From contig OY720350.1 of the NCBI GenBank assembly GCA_963082975.1, positions 53,708,734 through 53,772,733 of the forward strand: 64,000 nucleotides of DNA, in the 5' to 3' direction. The position numbers and the translations under genes are program-made. The notes under the pieces are model-generated. The model saw nothing but the letters and a program-made list of their open reading frames with translations, did not search any database and was not told where the DNA came from. The first letter of the stretch is position 1, and the number at the start of each line of letters is the position of its first letter. Shown piece by piece: positions 1 to 10,533 of the stretch. The DNA comes from Labia minor (taxonomy: Eukaryota; Arthropoda; Insecta; Dermaptera; Spongiphoridae).

Positions 1-262
1 CTGGAGTGTCTCCATTCGACTATCCCGCAATTTTGAATTAGATTAATTAACATATATTATATTTAAATTTAATTTAATTAATAGTTTATATAAATTATAA
101 GTTAAAATTAATAAATAATATTTATTAAACCAGCACGTGTTTGGCTCTTTGTTGATGGCAACACGTCACGTGCTGGCGCGTGATTAGCAGTCAACGTGTT
201 AAAAAATTAAAAAAATTAATTCCGGTAATTCAATCAAGCTGTAATTCTATAATTAATTTTAT
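1..262 (-). repeat. Family B repeat, partial copy
   Basis: The window begins exactly at the terminal hairpin shared by all family B copies (TGGAG-TGT-CTCCA), followed by the subterminal motif, here mutated to ACTATCCCGC. The copy continues through the conserved block with CACGTCACGTG near 165-175, then loses similarity near 262, so the other half is missing. In the orientation used for this family it lies on the minus strand and is truncated at its 5' end. Full copies are at 51395-51976, 58835-59397 and 62632-63230. Confidence 0.85.
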
Positions 263-614
263 ATAAGATATTTATTTTAATAATATTTTATTTTAGGAAA
301 TCAGATCAGATCTTTTAAAATTAATGATAAAAATAATAAATAAATCTGTTAAAATATAATAAGTAATTACATACAATAAAAGAAAGAATTTAAAATATAA
401 TTAAATTTAAAATGCATCAGAATTCATTCAAAAATATAGCTGAACGTTTTGAAAATTCCTATTTATTAATTTTTTTTTTTTAATTACTTCTTGGCCATTG
501 CAATTACATTCCATTAAATTCTATAACTGTCTTCTTAATCTTTAATACTTTAAATATAATTTAAATTTTCATACTTTAATCAGTCAGACTTTATCATATC
601 TTGAAGATTGAGAC

Positions 615-789
615 CAGGGCCGTCCTAAGATTTTCGGCGCCCGTGGGCTCCTAAAATTTTGCGCCCCTTTTCATAAGAAATTACACAGAATGATTAGTAA
701 AAATATATGAACAAATAAAAAATGCCGCCCCCAGAAGGCTTGCGCCCTAGGGCTATAGCCCAATTAGCCCTGTGGTTAGGGCGGCCCTG
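615..789. mobile_element. hAT-type MITE with 8-bp target duplication
   Basis: A 175-bp non-autonomous element. Its ends are inverted copies, CAGGGCCGTCCTAA on the left and CAGGGCCGCCCTAA read inward from the right. It is flanked on both sides by the identical 8-bp duplication attgagac (607-614 and 790-797). The target fits the nTnnnnAn preference known for Ac-like hAT elements. It has no coding capacity. The interior is GC-richer than its surroundings (GCGCC and GCCGCC blocks). Confidence 0.85.
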
Positions 790-797
790 ATTGAGAC

Positions 798-1166
798 CAT
801 TTCATTTTTATTATTTTATACTTAGTCTTTGAAAATTACTCATATAACAATTTATTTAAAAAAAAAAAAATTAAAAAGTAAAAAATTATATAAATTAATT
901 TGAATTGTAAATTATTCTAATAAATTCATCAAATGATATGTGATAAAAACAAGTATATATGATAATTAAATTAAATTTATTTAAATTAAAAATTAAAAAC
1001 ATATAATTGAACTTAAGGAATTTTTGTATATCAATTAAAAACAAATATTTAATTGGTAAATATACAAATTATATATATAACTATTATTTTTTATTATTTA
1101 TATTAAAATATAACAAATAATTTTTAAAATAAAAGTAAGTACTATAGAGGCTGTTGTAAGTTAATA

Positions 1167-1205
<39 letters not shown>

Positions 1206-1921
1206 CCAATATATAAGGGTGAAAAGGGTGGTTAAGGAAGAGGAAGAGAATATTACATAAAAGCAATATATCAAAAAAATATCAAAGTAAAAGACTTTTT
1301 GTCTGCTTCAGATAAAATCACTTGAAAGGGTGGAGGGTAAAAAAAATTGAGAATGAGTTAAGGAGAATATGGAGAGAGGGGAGAGAGGAGTTGATGATGA
1401 AATAAGAGGAAGAGGACTGTGTTCGAGTCCCGCCCGGATGGGAGGTGAAATATCTTGTGTAATTGATGACTTGATGTAGCGTAGCTTGATGTTGAGGCAG
1501 TATTTTCTTCTTCTTTTTCTACTTTTTTTTTTTAAATGTAATTTCAAGAATGTGATAAATTAATCGAAATAATTTTTATAAGATATATTACTTTTAAACG
1601 AAATATTGACATGGGTGCTTGAATTGGATTTTGTTATTAGAAAAAGAAATAGAGAAAGAGAGAGAGAGACAAAAGATGAGAGAAACAAATAACAAAGAGC
1701 TAAATGTATTTTCATTTTTTTTTTATTTTGTTATGTATATTTTTTGAAAGGAATTGATTAATAGAAAAGATAGTGAGAAAATGTAAACGTTGAAATACTA
1801 ATGAATAATTAAACAAGTATGGAATAAAATAAAGGAAATTATGACTTTTAGATATTTTTTCAGATATTTATTTGCTTTATTACTCTAATTATAGAGAAAA
1901 ACTAAATACACTCTTTTCTTA
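798..1921. other. AT-rich stretch with microsatellite and purine-rich block
   Basis: No gene is recognisable. There is an (AT)n tract at about 1163-1198 and a purine-rich GA block at about 1325-1410. A short segment at 1416-1440 contains GTTCGAGTCC, which matches an RNA polymerase III B box and may be a SINE remnant. No matching A box was found, so this is weak. Confidence 0.4.
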
Positions 1922-1923
1922 TA

Positions 1924-2132
1924 CAGTGATGCCTCGCATAACGAACGCCTCGCACAGCGAACCATAATGAACTAAATTTCATGATTCATACAACGAACTT
2001 CGTTTCACACAACGAACTCGCCCGAGCTTCCACGATCGCTGCCGTTGTATTGCATCCCCTTGCGTTTCACATAACGAACTTTTCGCAACTTGCTCCTGGA
2101 ACGAATTAAGTTCGTTGTGTGAGGCACCACTG
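1924..2132. mobile_element. pogo/Tigger-like MITE
   Basis: A 209-bp element flanked by TA on both sides (1922-1923 and 2133-2134). The ends are inverted: CAGTGATGCCTCGCATAACG on the left and CAGTGGTGCCTCACACAACG read inward on the right. The interior repeats the motif ACGAAC several times, as in Tigger-like miniature elements. TA target duplication and the CAGTG start fit the Tc1/mariner/pogo superfamily. No reading frame is present. Confidence 0.8.
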
Positions 2133-2274
2133 TATTATATTATATTAATGATTTTATATTTTCAGAAATAAGAATAAAATGAAATTTGTTGATATTTCAA
2201 ATTTTAATTAAAAATATGATACAAATATATATATATATATATATATTTTTTTTATGAATGATTATAAGTTTTTT

Positions 2275-2874
2275 ACCGACCGGCGATAGTAAGGGAGGTA
2301 TTGTTTTCACACCAAATTTCACATGTGGAGATTTTTACATATCTCGTCGAATCATGCATTTTCTTAACAGAACAATGTATTTTTAGCATGATGTCTGTCC
2401 GTCCGCCCTTATAGATGTGTACAGCCTGAAAGGCTCAACCGATTTTGATGAAATTTGATATATTTACTTAATGTATCAGTGGGATGAATTGATCAACTTT
2501 TGGTGCAAATCGACGATAGGAAGGGAAGGGTTATTTTCACACCAAATTTCACATGAGGAGATTTTTTTTATATATCACCAAGAATCATGCACTTTGTATT
2601 GGTTTTATTATCGAGAAAAATCATTTTTATTAGTTTTTTTCTTAATTTAAAATTATATGACGTCATCCAGCCATTCATGACGTCACAGCCTGGTCTTTCA
2701 TATATATTATAAATAAAATAAAATTAAAAATGTTTATATTTATTATTTATGTATCCATATCTGTTTTTTATTACATTAATAGATATATTAAAATTATTTG
2801 AAATTATTTCTGTAGTTGGAAATTAATTTACTTCAAACCGTCGGTCGGTTCGGACCTGGTCACAGGTCAACTTA
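2275..2874 (+). repeat. Family A repeat, long copy (A1)
   Basis: A long-form family A copy starting with ACCGACCGGCGATAGT and ending in CACAGGTCAACTTA. It carries both tandem 5' modules, each containing TTTTCACACCAAATTTCACA (about 2302 and 2535), the CCGTCCG-type short repeat near 2397, the block with TGACGTCA-like sequences near 2660-2690, and the subterminal CGTCGGTCGGT before the 3' hairpin region. Compared with A3 and A6 it has lost about 30 bases at the junction between the two modules. It is non-coding. The Helentron-like classification is explained in the findings. Confidence 0.9.
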
Positions 2875-2978
2875 TTTTTTATCGGTGAGATATAATAATA
2901 TTATTTATTAATAATATAATAATAAATAAAAATATTAACAAGAGCGTAGTTTAGAGGTGTATAAATGCTAAACTACTG

Positions 2979-3232
2979 CAGTGGGAGGGAAACGCGGGGA
3001 AACGACGTTCCCTTACCTTTTTTTAGAACCGAAACGAGTTCCAGTACTTTTACATGTCCCGACAACTTCCACTTAAATCTACTGTTACAATTTCTTTTTT
3101 TGTGTTTTTAATATTTTGTATAGTAAGAATAAGAAAAAAAAACTTATACGGAACAAAGTAGATTACTGAAAATATGACTTTTTTGCTCCCAGTTTGCGTT
3201 CCCTTACTTCTTATTTTACCAATACATCACTG
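2979..3232. mobile_element. Probable hAT-type MITE
   Basis: A 254-bp segment bounded by identical 8-bp repeats aactactg (2971-2978 and 3233-3240). It starts CAGTGGG and ends CATCACTG, so only the outer CAGTG is a clean inverted repeat. The target has central TA (nnnTAnnn), the preference described for Buster-type hAT elements. The segment is GC-richer than its flanks and holds two direct copies of CGTTCCCTTAC near its two ends. The short inverted repeat leaves some doubt. Confidence 0.6.
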
Positions 3233-3449
3233 AACTACTGAACATGAGAATGAAAGTTCAAATCTTACTGATAATAAGTTTACAAATAAACTGGCTAAAA
3301 TGGACTAATATTCCTAGAGCCAATATATATATATTGATATATACTTATATAGAAAGAGAGTGAGAGAAAAAAAAGATTGATTTATATAATTATATTTTTA
3401 CATTTAATATTAGACCTAATTCATAATGATCGATTATCAAACGTAGGAA

Positions 3450-3582
3450 GTGGGGACTAGACAATAATAAGGGTTGCGTAAGGAAATTAGGAGCATAGAG
3501 AAAATGGATGGATATAACTCAGAATAAAAACAGTTGAAAGAGATTGGAATTTTTGGAGGTCAAAAACTTTTGTAGCACCATA
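3450..3582 (+). pseudogene. Non-LTR retrotransposon 3' tail, decayed
   Basis: Conceptual translation shows pieces such as RRKWGLDNN and WRFLEV-like Trp-containing blocks, ending with a serine/threonine-rich tail. This is the arrangement at the C terminus of the LINE proteins at 41825-42385 and 47799-48180 (Arg-Pro-rich, then Asp-Trp, then Asn-Thr-Trp, then a Val-Ala-Ala-like block). Reading frames are broken. I infer a 5'-truncated, old copy of the same or a related LINE. Confidence 0.45.
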
Positions 3583-3839
3583 CTTATTTATTTTTACATA
3601 ATAAACTATCAATATAAAATATAAAATACATTTTATAATTAGATATTTAAATTTTCTTTTAATTATCTACATTTGCTGATTAATATTTTTATTAAAAAAA
3701 AATTTAAATAATTAGGGATGAAGAGTTTAACAAATCAATATTGGCCTTTTCATTTATATAAGAAGATTATATTCAATGTTAGATTAGATTATAATAGAAT
3801 AATAAAATTTGAATATTTTTATTTCTTATTATATTTTTA

Positions 3840-4180
3840 TCGATCAACGATAGGAAGGAAAGGGTTATTTTCACACCAAATTTCACACGAGGAGATTTTT
3901 TACATATCACCACGAATCATGCACTTTGTATTGGTTTTATCCTCGAGAAAAATTATCTTCATTAGTTTTTTCTTAATTTAAAATTATATGACGTCATCCA
4001 GTCATTCAAGAAGTCACAGCCAGCGCCTCCTTATATATTATAAATAAAATAAAATTAAAAATATTTTTGTTATATCCATATCTGTTTTTTATTACATTAA
4101 TAGATACATTTAAATTATTTGAAATTGTTTCTGTAGCTGAAAATTAATTTATTTCAAACCGTCGGTCGGTTCTGCACGGT
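3840..4180 (+). repeat. Family A repeat, short copy (A2)
   Basis: A short-form copy that starts directly with the second 5' module (CGATCAACGATAGGAAGG) and lacks the first module. It runs through the conserved cAMP-element-like TGACGTCA area, the TCTGTTTTTTATTACATT block and CCGTCGGTCGGTT. The terminal hairpin is degraded (TTCTGCACGGTGA), so the 3' end is damaged. Confidence 0.85.
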
Positions 4181-5169
4181 GATTTTATTTTAAAAAGTTT
4201 TTATAAAAAATTAATTTGTTAAAGAAAAAAAAAAAATTAATTTATTCAATTATTTATTTTAAGTTAGTAATTTTATTCATTTCTATTTATTTTATTCTTT
4301 CACTCTGTTGCTCTAGCCTTTATAAGTAACAATAATAATAACTAATCGATTAAATTTATTGCTTTGCAATGAAAAGTATTTAGTTGTCTGCTTTTTAATA
4401 TTAGCGTCGTTATTTTGCACAATTAATCAATCGAAAACAATCAACACATAACCCATCCGCTCATTTCTATCCTCTATCCGCAATTCTACTCTCTCTCCAA
4501 ATCAAAAAAGAAAAAAAAAAAAAAATTACAAAAACCATTTTCGAAACAAGTTGGGGAAAATTGGTGAATTTATTGCATCCACTGAAAACAATGTTATGTC
4601 AAAAACGCATCTCTTTTTATTTTCAACAAGACAATTAAAACGATGTTTTACTGTTATTTTTATTTTATTTTATTTTAATTCCCAGTTCAATCATTCTCAC
4701 GTTTTATTTAATTTATTAAGTGAAAAGTATTAAGAATATATTTTTTTTTATTATATTATTAAAATTAATCAATTGTTAGTACAAAATATATTATTAATAA
4801 TTGAAATATTATTTAACATAATCAATACTTTTTAAAATATTAGTTTTTTTCCAATTTGTCTTCTTTTTTTATAATTGCGAATGTATGTTAATAATAATTT
4901 TATATAAGATATGTAGCTTCGGGTATAGATAGTTGGAGTAATCAGTAATGTGTAACTGTTAAAGTGATGTAGGTACTTTTCTTACAATTTCCTTAGCACA
5001 ATAGATATAAGAGATAGATATTTGTATTTGATTTAATTCTATATAAGGTTTTAGATACTTTTTTCAAATTTAATAGTTTTAAAAATTGTAATGTTTGTAA
5101 TCTCTTAAGATTTTATTTATTATATTAAAAAAATTCTGTTCATATTTTCTAATTATTAAAAAAAAAAAT
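4181..5169. other. AT-rich DNA, nothing recognised
   Basis: Low-complexity AT-rich sequence with poly-A and poly-T runs. No element ends, no conserved coding frame and no similarity to the repeats named in this annotation were seen. Confidence 0.5.
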
Positions 5170-5561
5170 AGCTGTGGCCAGGCACAGAACCGACCTACGA
5201 TTTGATTAATATTTTTAGTTTAATTACTCAATTATTAATTACTACTATATTTTAAGTGAAATATTTTCCGACAATGAATATAAAATTATTTCTTTATAAA
5301 CTACCACTTCCGGTCTCCGGATATAACCAAAAGTTTATGAATTCATGGTACAGATGCATTAAGTAAATAAACCAAATTTTATAAAAATCCGTTGAGCCGT
5401 TCAAGCTGTACACACAACGGACAGACGGACAGAAGGACGGACATGATGCTAAAAATACTTTTTTCTGTTAAGAAAATGCATGATTCGTGGAGATATGTAA
5501 AAATTTTCACATGTGAAATTTGGTATAAAAACAATACCTCCCCTTCCTATCGTCGGTCTGT
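5170..5561 (-). repeat. Family A repeat, variant copy (A7)
   Basis: A minus-strand relative of family A. At 5551-5561 it has the 5' terminal CGTCGGTCTGT (read inverted), then the CACATGTG-containing module, the tandem CGGACAGACGGACAG block near 5420, and the CCGGAAACC-type block. Its 3' half differs from other copies: the TGACGTCA region is replaced by unrelated AT-rich sequence before the terminal hairpin (CTGTGGCCAGGCACAG, 5172-5187). The same variant middle occurs at 56429-56610. Confidence 0.8.
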
Positions 5562-6689
5562 AAAAATACTTTGTTTTTTTCAATTATATATAAAAAGCGA
5601 TAATCTGTAAATAGATTATTAATTAATATGTTATTTTTCTTGTATATTATTCTAGTTAGATTTTAAAGTTTTATTTTTATTTTGAAAAATTCTAAGCCCA
5701 TAATGTATATGATCAATAATATTTGTTTACCAAACAAGGAAAATCTTAGTTGGCTCATTTGAATATTTAAATCAGTAGTTGACATAGTCGTCTTCCAATA
5801 TCTAAAAACTAAACATTTGATATATTTTGTTGAAAATATTTGTTTTCATATTTGAAATACGGATAATCATTTAGACCAATATTCTTCTTTTCTTTTAGTA
5901 GAAAAGAAGCACAATATTCGAAAACCAAAAATTTAACTTATTTCAAAAATTACCTTAGTTAGTTAAAAACTTGCATATGTCTAATTTTTAATTAAATTTA
6001 AATTATCTGCATTAATAAATATAAATATATGTATATATTATTAAATATTTTTTTTATATTAATTATTAATTTAATTTTGAAAATTTCTTTTCTTTCCGAA
6101 GTTAGAATAAAAATTTAAATCAATTTTAGAAATAAGCCTAAATACTTAAAAGGTTACCTGATTACATTATATAACTTACATATTTTTGTAAAGTTCTTGG
6201 TCGTATCAGTATCATATTTTTCAAAGTAGTACATTGCCTTTTATATTCAATTTTATTTAATAGATAATTCAATTCATTCAATATAAAAATAAAAAAAAAA
6301 CAACATAAAATATTATTACGTTTTCAGAGAAATATGAATGAAATCTATCGATTAGTTTTTTTTAATAAATAAAATTGTTTAAAGGTCAGTCGGGATGAAT
6401 TAAAGACAAAATAAAAGAGAACAATTATAGTTTTATAATTAAATAGAAAACTAATGTATTATAAATAATTAATAAAAATAAATCTTTTCAAATCTATTGA
6501 TTGTTTTCGTTTCATAGTCATTAATAAAGCTATATGATTCACCTTTACCTATATTTAATAATGACAAGAAAATAGTTTGTTTTTTTTTATTTAAAAATTC
6601 TTTTGTACCGAGTGAAATACGTTTATCTTGAATTTAAATAATATTGAAAAAGGGGAAGAGAGGGGGCTTAAATATTAAATTTAGTTATC

Positions 6690-6690
<1 letters not shown>
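5562..6690. other. AT-rich DNA, nothing recognised
   Basis: AT-rich sequence with no recognisable element or coding frame. It ends in an (AT)n tract at 6691-6721 that serves as the target of the next element. A small perfect hairpin (CTTCTTTTCT...AGAAAAGAAG) lies near 5884-5910. Confidence 0.45.
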
Positions 6691-6721
<31 letters not shown>

Positions 6722-6726
<5 letters not shown>

Positions 6727-7345
6727 GCGTAGGGTGTTCTACACCTATTATGTTGGGGGGGGGGGGGTCGAGGGGTCTCCCCCGGAAAAATTTTTGAAAA
6801 AATAAATTATATATTTATTCATAACGTTTAGACCAGAGGTGGCCAACCCAAATGATCTTGCGGGCCACTTTGGAAATGAATCATAACTTCGCGGGCCGCA
6901 TATAAAATTATACATACCCATATTAGATTTAGACCCATTATAGATATTGTTTGGTGTGACAAATTGAAAAATAATGAATTTTTATTATGTTTACTATTAT
7001 TTTTACATATAAACATATATAATATAATACTAAAAATAAAAAAAGAAACAACGAAATAAAAAAAAATGAAATCATATTTATTTCACTAATGCGATATTTT
7101 TTTAATGAGGGTGCAGAATATAAAAGTGTGATGAATCTCGCGGGCCGCAAAAATGTTTACGACGGGCCACATGCGGCCCGCGGGCCGCGGGTTGGCCACC
7201 CCTGTGGTTTAGACTATACTTATACGTAATTTAAAGATGTTTTTTTTATTTTTGGGTTCTCAGTCACAAAACTAATCACTTTTAAATTTAATTTTTGCAC
7301 AATGTTGGGGGGCACGTGCCCCCGCCCCCCGACCCGACGCCTATG
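6722..7345. mobile_element. hAT-like element interrupted by another hAT element
   Basis: The outer ends are CAATGGCGTAGGGT (left) and, read inward from the right, CATAGGCGTCGGGT. The flanking 8 bases are tatatata on both sides (6714-6721, 7346-7353), but since the target is an (AT)n tract this is only weak support. GGCGTAG-type ends are common among non-autonomous hAT elements. A G-run and CCCCC blocks lie just inside each end. The middle is filled by the separate element at 6834-7206. Confidence 0.6.
6834..7206. mobile_element. Nested hAT-type non-autonomous element
   Basis: The left end is CAGAGGTGGCCAACCC. Read inward from the right it is CAGGGGTGGCCAACCC, set two bases in from the boundary. 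The identical 8-bp sequence gtttagac lies on both sides (6826-6833, 7207-7214). GC-rich GGGCCGC blocks lie at both ends around an AT-rich core. The short open frames inside are not credible genes. Its position inside the 6722-7345 element shows it inserted later. Confidence 0.8.
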
Positions 7346-7440
7346 TATATATAGATATATATTTGTTCGTTTAGGTTTCCATGAAGATTTTATTATTATT
7401 TTATTTTATTATTATTAGAAATTATTCCCGAATAATTTTC

Positions 7441-7690
7441 ACATTTAATAGTGAGATTGGGGTTTCGATCTTTCGGCGCACATTTTGGCGCCATCTTCAA
7501 GAGAGTTTATTTAGGTGAGAATCTTTTTGAGATTCTCTGTCTTAGGTTGTGTGACCAAGAGTCGATGTGGGAATTTTGGGTTGAATGGACGGATGATTTT
7601 GCACTTACTGAGTTCCTAAGCTCCGAAGAATTGATGGAACTAACACTGAAACTGACATATGTCTGTTTCTGACGACAGTTCGTGGCGACT
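7441..7690. repeat. Unclassified island with GGCGCC stem-loop
   Basis: A segment of more balanced composition than its flanks. On the minus strand it contains GATGGCGCCAAAATG, then TGCGCCGAAAG, which forms a GC-rich stem-loop nearly identical to that at 10451-10475. It is followed by a hairpin around 7517-7542 and by sequence that could encode about 60 residues on the plus strand with no recognised family. I infer part of an interspersed repeat, class unknown. Confidence 0.4.
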
Positions 7691-10044
7691 TATAAATAAA
7701 TAAATTAATTAGATGAAAAGTATAAAATGACTGTGTCTTTTTTTAAAGTCTAATTAAAAAAATTGTCCCTAATTAAATCCTCTAATTATTTTTTGATTAT
7801 AAGTTTTAGTTTAATATTATATTTTATGTTTTTTCCTCTCTATATATATATAATATAAAAAAAAATTGTTTATTATATATATATTTTATTGATATTCTAT
7901 CATATCTTCACTAAAATTTAAACTTTTATAAGTTTATAATTTAATTGGGATTTGTTTTTACATGTTTTTCGGTCTTTTGAGTGAATTTAATGAAAGAAAT
8001 TTGTAGATAAAAGAGTTAAACTTTTAGATAGATTTTAAATAAATTATTTTAAAATGTTTTTATTTGTATCTCTTGAACATCAATTAATAAATTTTATTAA
8101 ATATTCTTTTTTTTTTTGTTTCTATAAATAATTATAAATAACAAAATAGGAACGTAAATTTTCACTATAATTATTATTTAAGTTTGATTAGAAAAAAATT
8201 TAAAAGTTTTTTTTTAGTTTTATTACACTGATTGATTTTAAGTGGAGTTGTTGAGTATAAAAGCCCAAAGAGGTTCGAATTTCATTCACTAGATCTCCAT
8301 TCTCTCTCTCTCTTTGTGAAGAGCAACATAAAACGCTATAAATAAAAAGCTCTGGATCTTTTCAATTTCGATTGCCCAAAAAGTTTTAATATAAAAAAAA
8401 AAGATGTTATAAATCGAAAATAGTATACATCATTTAAAATATTTTTTTTTTTATTATCTAACATCATCATCATCCGTAGCTTATTTTTTCATCAAAACTA
8501 TTAGTTAGTAATTTGAAAATCAACTTGTAATACAATAGAAAAATATTTTACTTTTATTTATATTAAATTGTTCAACAAATACCTTAGTAATAGAAATAAA
8601 TTCATTTAAATACATTAATATTTCTACTCTTGTACATATATAAATGTATTTGGATATTATGTAATTATTTTACAAGAATTATATCACTAATTTTATAATT
8701 GTAAATCCCGCATATCAATGAATCTAAAATTTTTAACATTCCACAGGAGACTAATATGATCATTTCAAATCTCGCACACACAATATAAAAACCTAATCGA
8801 AAATTTTAATTTTTCACAAAATAAATTTACATATTTTCATTTCATACATAATTAATTTTATTATTTTTATATTCATAGTGAATTAAAAAAAAAACATTTT
8901 AAATCTCATAAAAAAAATTTATTTATATATTTAAAATTCTGTGTTAAATATCAGTGTAACAGGTAGATATTCGTTTTGTTCAGTTGATTACACCTGAACT
9001 ATAGAATGTAGCGTTTCTTTTATTATAATTTTTTTTCACTCACTTCATTTCCCCTAAGATGATTCTATTATGGAACTTAAACTCACTCTTTTTTCATGAG
9101 ATAATAATAAATTGCTTTCAACTTAATTAATTTTAAATAAAATTTTAATTTCTGACAAATAAATTTAGGTTATTTATTAAATTTAAATTTAATTTCTTTA
9201 TTTGTTAATTTATTATTTATGTAATAGTTAGTAAGTAAGTAAGTAAGTAACTATAGTTTAAGATTAATTGATTTATTACTTATTTTTGTTAAGAAATGAA
9301 TTTAAAAAAAATTTTAGTTATAATTTAATATGGCTTTGAAATAAAGCCAAAATGTTATGTAATATTCATTTCTATCGTATATACATTGGAAAATTGTTGT
9401 AAGCCCCTGGAAGGTCAGGAACCAAGAATACCGCTAACATTGCACACAGACAAAGATATTTCCCCCCCAATCATTTTTAATCTGTATTAAATAAATTTAA
9501 ATTTTAAACATGAAATACTATACTTTATTGTATTTGTATTTAAATTAAAATAATTTATAATTCTAAAAATAATTTTTTATAAACTAATTTAATTAATATT
9601 ATTTTAATACACTTGAAAAATATTTTTTTAAAATATATTATTATACAAAATATATGTATCATAAATAAAAACTAAATTCATTTTAAGCTCATTTGTCGCG
9701 GTTAATGTCGTCATTTCAAACAGATTCTGGGATATTAGTTATAATCCACTCATAAGATTCATGCAATCAAAATTAAATCCAACCATTGCGTGATTTGCTA
9801 CAAACAAACAATGATAAACAAATTACTCTATTACGGAAATTTATTTATACAATATAAAAATCTTTTTAATGAAATAATTCTATTTTTATTTTTATTCTTG
9901 TGTTCTGTCTTAAAATTATTCTGAAATTGTAATTCTATTAATCAATAATTGTTATAGTTTGTTAAAAGTTTTTTTTTTGTTTATTTATCAGTTTTTGATA
10001 CAATATTATTATTTTTTTTTTTGTATTAATAAAAAATAAATATA
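7691..10044. other. AT-rich DNA, little recognised
   Basis: About 2.3 kb of AT-rich sequence. A CT tract lies at about 8300-8315 and a (GTAA)n run at about 9227-9250. A slightly GC-richer patch at 9395-9475 has no identified relative in the window. No gene or element boundary was found. Confidence 0.45.
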
Positions 10045-10045
10045 T

Positions 10046-10254
10046 CCTACGAAAGAACACCGACTATCAAATCGATTGCCACTTTAATCTTGATTTTGTT
10101 GATCGACGGCGGTACTTTTTCTCACTTTTGATCCCCGAGTTTGGGTGGGCTTAGACCCCAGTTAGAGAAATTCCCTTGCTGTGCCCGGGACTTTAACCCG
10201 GGACTTTAACCCGGGACCACGATTTATGTTAACGGACACAGCGTAGCGTCTATA
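10046..10254 (-). repeat. SINE-like family D copy (D1)
   Basis: It shares with 22755-22999 and 58272-58402 the ordered blocks CCTACG-AAGAAC, AGACCCCA-TTAGAGA, TTCCTTGC and CCCGGGACCACGA. On the minus strand the block reads TCCCGGGTTAAAGTCCCGGG, which resembles a pol III B box. A 15-base unit (gggactttaacccgg type) is tandemly duplicated here, so two B-box-like sequences sit side by side. I infer a tRNA-derived SINE. A clear A box was not identified. Confidence 0.6.
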
Positions 10255-10397
10255 TATTACTTTCAATAATTAGTAAATAACACAAAACTATATTTTTATT
10301 TTTATAATCCATAAATAATTAATGAAATGTTCAAGTATTATTAATTTTAAAACATTGTACATAAATACCTATATATATATATATATATTTCTATTAT

Positions 10398-10533
10398 TGT
10401 TGTCAGATTTGTCCGGGTTTTTATCACTTATTTTTGTGAGTTTGTTTGAAAATGGCGCCAAAATGGGCGCCGAAACGTCGAGAAAACAAACTCACAAAAA
10501 TACGTGATAACAACCCGGATAAATCTGACAATA
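10398..10533. repeat. Foldback element with long inverted arms
   Basis: The left arm (about 10398-10447) and right arm (about 10484-10533) are inverted copies of roughly 50 bases with few mismatches. Shared landmarks are TGTCAGATTT, CCGGGTT, TATCAC and ATTTTTGTGAGTTTGTTT. The 36-base centre contains GGCGCC-AAAATG-GGCGCC followed by GAAACGTCGAG, a small GC-rich stem-loop. The whole unit could extrude as a cruciform or be transcribed as a long hairpin. It has no coding potential. Confidence 0.75.

Noticed and set aside
1416..1440. Possible tRNA (GTTCGAGTCC B-box match)
   Set aside because: No A box at the right distance and no acceptor stem; at most a SINE remnant.
3718..3981. 87-codon plus-strand open frame
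   Set aside because: It spans the junction between AT-rich DNA and a short family A copy; not conserved in other copies.
9227..9253. GTAA tandem run as a possible telomere-like or CRISPR repeat
   Set aside because: A simple short microsatellite; no spacers, no telomeric unit, and the DNA is clearly eukaryotic.
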